Positions 49,701-58,700 of a stretch of 64,000 nt of DNA are shown one piece after another. Both the position numbers and the translations under genes were made by a program. Numbering within the stretch: the stretch's first letter is position 1; each line of letters opens with the position of its first letter. Under the pieces are notes generated by a model. The model saw only the letters and a list, made by a program, of their open reading frames with translations, was not told the DNA's origin and searched no databases. Source of the stretch: Apostichopus japonicus (Eukaryota; Echinodermata; Holothuroidea; Aspidochirotida; Stichopodidae); contig NC_092568.1 in the NCBI RefSeq assembly GCF_037975245.1, positions 6,296,501 through 6,360,500 on the forward strand, written 5' to 3'.

Positions 49701-52700
49701 AAGTTAAATATTGAAACACAATCAAGATAATACTCAATAGTATCATTCAAGTACGATGCCATCATCATTATTCATGAGTTATGCTTGTTCTTGCATCATA
49801 AATAGTTAATCATGTTCAGTAATACCAGTACAGCTTACACATAGCATATTTGAGTTCTCTGGGGCTTATTCATGTAGCATCACTGTTATGGTTCAACAAT
49901 GATTATTCATGAGAGACTCATCTTTTGTAGTCATTAGTCATGTGGTTTTACTGTCATGCACCATTAATATTCATTTCATAGATAATCTATATTATATTGA
50001 TTATTCATGAGGTAAGACTGTCAATTGTCATTCTTGACTGCATTATTAATGGGCTATTCATTAGATACTCTTTATTTCTATGACTATGATTATTCATGAG
50101 GTAAGACTGTTTGATGTCATTAGTAATTATTCATGAGCTATGCATCTTTTGTAGTGATTATTTATCTAGTATTACTGTCCTGTGCCATTGATCATGCATG
50201 AAATACTCTATTTTCCAACCAATTATCCACATCCCTGCTAGGAAAGATCCATAGGCAAGGAGTTATTTCTATTATTATGATTATTCATGAAGTTAGACTG
50301 TTTGGTATCATAAGGTGATATTTCTATGATTATTCATGAGGTAAGACTGGTATTGGTAGTAAATATTCATTTGATAAATCATAGATACTGTACTCTGAAA
50401 ATGCTTATCTTTTACATTATCATATATATCACGAATATATTACAGTAATTTGAATTGTGCTGCTAGTATTAACCTTCCCTGTAAATTAACAAGATGATTC
50501 TTCCAGGCCTGGAATTTGTCTCAATGCAAGCCAGAGATAACAAAACTAGAATCATGATGTGAAGTAACAGCTACTTTGTGGTACTAAAGAACTTAACATA
50601 CTAGGAACTCCCCACACAAGGTCAAAAATATTAAATATTTCAATTCCCAGTTTGTTTGGTCATACCAAGTAATACAAGTATCAGTTATTTTTGCAACCTC
50701 TTAACATCTGTGTGATATCTATCGATATGCTACTTAAAGAAGACACAAAGTTAACTATGATTAACATATAATAAAGATGCTATTGAAGAATATTTACCGT
50801 AACGTCTAGACAATAAAGGAGAGGTAATCCCTCCAATCACCTCCTCCCCCTCCCCCCTCCAACCACCTCCCCCCATCTCTCCCCTCCCCACACCTGGAAA
50901 AATTTCATACAGAAGGAGAAATTGCACTAACATGCCAAACCAAGGTACTCTTGATATATATACCTCCAAACAGCTTAGCATATTATCCATTAATTTGACA
51001 GATATTGGTTTTGAGATTCTTTTGGCTGTGTGACTGAAGACAGCTAGGTATGAGATTTATGATGCTTTAATATCTTCATCACCTCATTAACTTTAAATTT
51101 TTCAAATTAACTTGGAAGACACACTTTGTCCCAGGAAATGAGAGTGGTCAGAGGTGTAACAGAGTTTTCTGTTCTTTTCCTTTTCTTTGATTTACTTTAT
51201 TTTATTCTCCTGGTCTCAGTTATCTTCCTACACTAAGTAAGGTATACACTGTATATGTCATATGTGACCAATTTATACATTAAAGTATTCATCATGCTTT
51301 GTTAGTAGCATACACTCTCTTTCATAGTTTTCATGTAAACATATCTGGTGTACTTATGACTTAACACTTGTCCTGATCCCACTTTCAACATATATCTGAT
51401 ACTATCTTGGGGATAAAAATAAATGATTTTGATATAACCTACCGTCATCTAAGAGACTTAGAAGGTTAACGATGGTTTCCAGAGCAGATAGCCTAACACA
51501 GCTCTCTTCATCATTACTGAGTTCTACCAGTTCTGGTAATATTGCACTTTGAGTAGGCTCCAAGCTAATGGATTAAAACAAAGAGAAAAGTGTTATCAAT
51601 ACTGCCTAAGTTACAAATTAACCTCCACCAATGACAAATTTACTAAAACATACTTTCACACATAAGAACCTTTGCTGATAAGAGCAGATCTGAGATAATC
51701 AGATAATTTAAAGAATAGTTAAATCAGTCATCAATATGCTGTGTCTTGTCTTCATGACACAATCACAGTCTTGTCTCTTGGATGGAACAAAGACAGCTGA
51801 GCATCCTTATTACACAGTCTTTTCTTGATATCTCTCAAAGTTTCTGTCAATCATGAACAAAGTATTCTGACGAGGATAGTCTTATTCAGTTTCTTGTTTT
51901 CTACAAACTCTTTTTGTCTAAAATCAGCACCATTTTCATGATATGAGATCCTCACAGGAGAGCTTTATAAGATACCTTACGATACCGAGCCTTGAGGGTA
52001 TTCAGTTAACTAAACATTTGGAACTTACCCAAGACCTCTTGCTACAACCGCCAACTCCTTGCACATACAGGCCCTGACTTCATAATCGACATCTTGACAG
52101 AGTGCGGTGACGAGAGGTAAAACATCTTTCTTGATCCTATAGAGATGATATCAAACCAGAAACCAGAATTAATGAGGATAATAGGTCTGTGGTTGATAAA
52201 ACGACTCCATGACAGATTGGTCTCATCCCTCGGGTGTTAATGTAAAGATTAACAGTTTAATATCAAATGAATGGACTTACTTACATATAGCTAGGATAAA
52301 TAATATTTTACAACTCTAGAAACAGCATTGTAACAATTTCAAGGTTTCATTTCACAATAACAACATGTTTATCTGGTTCATTGACCCTGTTGAGCAGACA
52401 TTTTAGCTGAGATTAACCTTAGGTTTACATTATTATATTTTTCACTTTCTTAATTATGCCCTTTGTCTTGTTAATATTTAGTTGATTGATTTATTAACTA
52501 ACATTGTTAGAATCTTACTTGTCATCCTTTCAAGTCCAGCTTGATGATTTTGATGCTAGCCAGAGTAAATTTTTAATTGGTCCTAATACATTCACACTGT
52601 ATTGTACTGTGTTAAGTTACATTCAACAACCCTTAATTATGAACTAAGTAGTTAGCAAGGTTCACACAAAGTAAGAATCTATCTCACTATATCTAAATAA

Positions 52701-55700
52701 GACTAATTACATAAACATTCCTCACACAAATGAAAACAATGCAAACAATGTATGCCTTTAATTAGACACAAGAAGAAACTCCACTACTGAACCATTAAGA
52801 AGTTCCTTGTGTACTAAAAGAGTCCTCTGCCCAGTTAGTTACCAGATTGGCAAAGTCATCCCCTGCTGGTAGCAGAAAAATACCCAGGACAGGTGTACTG
52901 GTAGTTACAGACTAATTCATCCTGGGGTACCTACACACACTGGCATCAATCAATTACATACCATGGACATTAAACACCATGTCCAGATGTAAATAAACCA
53001 TTCCTGTACAATGACCTCAATGATACAAGTATCTAGTAGGTGATACCAGTCAGAATAACGAGCTCGGTGATACAAGTATCTAGTAGGTGATACCAGTCAG
53101 AATAACGAGCTCGGTGATACAAGTATCTAGTAGGTGATACCAGTCAGAATAACGAGCTCGGTGATACAAGTATCTAGTAGGTGATACCAGTCAGAATAAC
53201 GAGCTCGGTGATACAAGTATCTAGTAGGTGATACCAGTCAGAATAACGAGCTCGGTGATACAAGTATCTAGTAGGTGATACCAGTCAGAATAACGAGCTC
53301 GGTGATACAAGTATCTAGTAGGTGATACCAGTCAGAATAATGAGCTCGGTGATACAAGTATCTAGTAGGTGATACCAGTCAGAATAACGAGCTCGGTGAT
53401 ACAAGTATCTAGTAGGTGATACCAGTCAGAATAACGAGCTCGGTGATACAAGTATCTAGTAGGTGATACCAGTCAGAATAACGAGCTCGGTGATACAAGT
53501 ATCTAGTAGGTGATACCAGTCAGAATAACGAGCTCGGTGATACAAGTATCTAGTAGGTGATACCAGTCAGAATAACGAGCTCGGTGATACAAGTATCTAG
53601 TAGGTGATACCAGTCAGAATAACGAGCTCGGTGATACAAGTATCTAGTAGGTGATACCAGTCAGAATAATGAGCTCGGTGATACAAGTATCTAGTAGGTG
53701 ATACCAGACAGAATAACGAGCTCGGTGATACAAGTATCTAGTAGGTGATACCAGTCAGAATAATGAGCTCGGTGATACAAGTATCTAGTAGGTGATACCA
53801 GTCAGAATAACGAGCTCGGTGATACAAGTATCTAGTAGGTGATACCAGTCAGAATAACGAGCTCGGTGATACAAGTATCTAGAAAGTGATACCAGTCAGA
53901 ATAATGAGCTCGGTGATACAAGTATCTAATAGGTGATACCAGTCAGAATAACGAGCTCGGTGATACAAGTATCTAGTAGGTGATACCAGTCAGAATAACG
54001 AGCTCGGTGATACAAGTATCTAGAAAGTGATACCAGTCAGAATAATGAGCTTGGTGATACAAGTATCTAATAGGTGATACCAGTCAGAATAACGAGCTCG
54101 GTGATACAAGTATCTAGTAGGTGATACCAGTCAGAATAATGAGCTCGGTGATACAAGTATCTAATAGGTGATACCAGTCAGAATAACGAGCTCGGTGATA
54201 CAAGTATCTAGTAGGTGATACCAGTCAGAATAATGAGCTCGGTGATACAAGTATCTAATAGGTGATACCAGTCAGAATAATACTTCCATGGTGATACATT
54301 GTACAGAATGTTCTACTAACTTTGCAGAATGTATCTGAAGCATTCAATCACATGACTATAGAAGAAAGACCTGTTTGGTTAATCCATAACATTCTTTTAC
54401 ATTTGAATGAGTTTTTCAGATAAAAGCCACCTTCCTGACCTAATCTTTTCCTAAATGGAGTGTTATGATACCTAAAGTATAAACATTTTGCTGAGTTTAT
54501 ATAAACAACCAAGTGTACATGACTCATACAGCTGGTGATGAATAATGTGGTGTACATTTCATGTTGTCCTTGGTGTTCACAGAGAGGCATTGATTCAACA
54601 AAGATAAACTCTCATTCCCCACACTTTACCAATATGATGATGCTCTCACCTAAATCAAGTAACCTAAAGCAGCATACAAGTAAATGAAAATAACCATGAG
54701 GTTTTAATAGATTATTTCAAGGCAAAACAAAAGAAAAGACTCACATGAAAGAATCAAATCTGGTGGCCACTTTTCCAATTATCTGACAGCTCGCTAACCT
54801 CGACTGCACAGACTGGTTTAGCTGGCCTTTAGCTATAGCAATGGATAAAATCTGAAGTAGAAACAAAATAACCAAGATCTCAACTTGATTGAATTCATGA
54901 AATCAGATAATTACCAGCTTCTGTCTTATGTCCACCCAAAACAAAGAATGCAAGTATTAAATGTGACTAACGATGCACTTCACAACCCTTCAAGAAAAAT
55001 TAGTTTTAATCTTTAATATGTAATTTAGTATGCATGACCAAACAGAAATATCACTTGCGTTAAACTTTATCTAATACATCTGAAAATGTGTGTCATTTTG
55101 ACAGGTCTCAACAATTACTTGACATTAATACAGTAGATGATTTGGAATTATCCCTTTAAACAATTTATCATTATATTATTGTTTGGAATTAAACAATTTA
55201 TCACATAAAATCTATGGTACTGAAATGAAATGTTATCACTTTTTTAATCAGTTTAATTCTGTAAGTAAATGTCCAAGCAAACAAGGTTGTACATAGATAA
55301 TAAATTTCCTATTAATTCTGTTTAGGAATGCATCTGACCTATACCCAATCCTAAACAGTTCCTACCCCTTCTATGCCTTCTGCATTCAATGGTCCAAGTA
55401 TTTGATAACTAGCTGAATACTTTTTCAGTCCAAACAGTTTCCCTCCAGTACCTTAACATACAAGCAGGCATTAATTATCAGGTAAATCTGACATATGGTC
55501 ATTGACAGCCACTTAAGTACTTCAAACAAACCCCAGAGTTTATACTATACATTCAGTGTACTTGATGATGTATAGCTAATATCAACACACTGCAGTTATT
55601 TACCACCTTAGTGATGGAGGCCAGTTTACATTGCAACTCTGGGTAATAACCACAATTTAAAGTACCTTTTTCAGACAATTATATTGTTATTATATATATA

Positions 55701-58700
55701 TTTTCAAAACTTCTTCATACTGACATTCCACAGCAATGTAATTCATTGTCTTGACTAGTTAAGTTCCATTTCAAACAATGAAAGAAAGGTCAAATTCTTT
55801 AAAAAATGTCCTTTTGTGTTTTACGTGTGATTCAAACTTACATGAAAAGTCTCTGATGTCGAGAACTGAATGAGATCATTAACAGCCTGTTCATTTTATT
55901 TGGTGATTAAATGAAGGTGGGCACTTTAGTATGAGTAATACTTGGTTTATTCAGTAAAGGATTTGAGTAAATAAAGAAATTCCTTAATTTGATTTGTTGG
56001 CTGACATTTCAAACATCATTGAAAATGTTAAAAGTTTGATGAAAAAGTTAAAAGAGTTTTAAAATTTCCTTCTTTTCCTATTGCATGATATAACAGTACT
56101 GCCTTGGAAGGTAATTGTGTTAGTTTTGTAAACATAATAAATTGATGATGAAAAGCAAAGAGCTACTTTAGGATAAATTAAAAAACAATCCTATAAATCA
56201 ATCCTATATATAGTAGAATATCCTGTACATAGCCAAGTAATCACTGTAAAGTACTACAGTATATCCTGTATATTCAACTAATCACTATATAGTAGAATAC
56301 ATCATATAGCCAAATAGTCACTGTATAGTACCATATCCTATATAGCCAACTAATATATCCTGTATAGCTAACTAATATATCCTGTATAACCGACTAATCA
56401 CTGTGTAGTACTATATGCTGTATAGACAATTCATCACAGTATAGTAGTATATCCTGTATAGCCAACTAATATATCCTGTATAACCAACTATAGTACTGTA
56501 TGCTGTATAGACAATTCATCACTGTATAGTAGTATATCCTGTATAGCCAACTAATATATCCTGTATAACCAACTATAGTACTGTATGCTGTATAGACAAT
56601 TCATCACTGTATAGTAGTATATCCTGTATAGCCAACTAATATATCCTGTATGACCAACTATAGTACTGTATGCTGTATAGACAATTCATCACTGTATAGT
56701 AGTATATCCTGTATAGCCAACTAATATATCCTGTATGACCAAATATAGTACTGTATGCTGTATAGACAATTCATCACTGTATAGTAGTATATCCTGTATA
56801 GCCATCTAATCACTGTATAGTAGTATATCCTGTAGAGCCAACTAATATATCCTGTATAACCAACTGATCACTGTATAGTACTGTATGCTGTATAGACAAT
56901 TCATCATTGTATAGTAGTATATCCTGTATAGCCAACTAATCATTGTATAGTAGTATATCCTGTAAAGCCAACAATTATATCCTGTATAACCAACTGATCA
57001 CTGTATAGTACTGTATGCTGTATAGACAATTCATCATTGTATAGTAGTATATCCTGTATAGCCAACTTATATATCATGTATAACCAACTATAGTACTGTA
57101 TGCTGTATAGACAATTCATCACTGTATAGTAGTATATCCTGTATAGCCATCTAATCACTGTATAGTAAGTATATCCTATAGAGCCAACTAATCACTGTAT
57201 AGTTGTTTATACTATATAGCCAATTAATCATTGTATAGTAGTATATTCTGTGCATAGCCAACTAATCACTATAGTAGAATGTCCTGTAAAGCCAACTAAT
57301 CATTGTATAGTAGCATATTCTGTACATAGCCAAGTAATCCCTGTTTAGTACTACATCATATATAGGAAACTAATCACTGTTTAGTACTACATCATATATA
57401 GGAAACTAATCACTGTTTAGTACTTTATCCTGTAGAGCCAACTAATCATTGTATAGTAGTATATCCTGTATAGACAACTAATCATTGTATAGTACTGTAT
57501 CCTGTATAGACAACTAATCATTGTATAGTACTGTATCCTGTATAGACAACTAATCATTGTATAGTACTGTATCCTGTATAGACAACTAATCATTGTATAG
57601 TACTGTATCCTGTATAGACAACTAATCATTGTATAGTACTGTATCCTGTATAGACAACTAATCATTGTATAGTACTGTATCCTGTATAGACAACTAATCA
57701 TTGTATAGTACTGTATCCTGTATAGACAACTAATCATTGTATAGTAGTATATCCTGTATAGACAACTAATCATTGTATAGTACTGTATCCTGTATAGCCA
57801 TCTAATCATTGTATAGTACTGTATCCTATATATTGACAACCTTGCAAAGATGAATGTATACATAATAATAATAATAATCTGTACAACTCCATACTTGTAA
57901 AGGTGATTCCATACTTGTAAAGGTGATTCCATACCAAGCAATGAACATGTCTGGTTTGTATCTTTGTGAAGGAATAAACCTGAGACAGTGATACTGTGTG
58001 GGGGGGGGGGTCCATGTTGGTCATTAACATGCCTGACTAAGCTTAGCTGACTGCAGGATCTACTCATCTCATGTATCACCATACTCTAATTATATTTTAA
58101 TTGAAATGTAATAGTTTCTACTAGTCAGTCACGGCTAGGAAACATACTTTATATTCTCTCTCATGGGAGGTAATGGTACAAAGTGAAGGGTGATTCATTG
58201 TAATGAAAAAGTTCAACTGACCATTGTGAGTTTTAATCATAAAAATCAACAGTGTGACAGGAATCATTATTGTTGTTTATGTTTTTTGGTAGAATGTGGT
58301 GCTAAGGTTGTGAGGAGACAGGTAAGTGAGGGGCCAAGTAAATATCTTCAAGTTCATCTGAACAAACTTATTTGTTTCTAGTTATTTAAACGAAACAAAA
58401 CAATACTAAAAAAATCTAAACAACTAGGGAGTTCTAGTTAGTACAAATGTAACACTGTATTTTCTGTATCATGCATTGTTTTAGGGGTACAGTAACTGAG
58501 TTTTAACTATATGAGGTAAAATATAATGTGAAGTACCAATCATTTAATACTATTAGAAATGGGGCATTCAAGGGGACTCAACCATTTTGTTTTTATCTCT
58601 TTATATATTGACTACCTCCTTGCATAGGTTTAATAAGCATGCACAGTATAATACATACAGTATGCAGTACATGTACTGTGTACTATTCATGTACACTTTA

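Noticed and set aside
57417-58082. 221-aa minus-strand frame with 12-aa repeats
   Set aside because: Comes from an exact 36-bp minisatellite in a PPP4R4 intron; no splice link.
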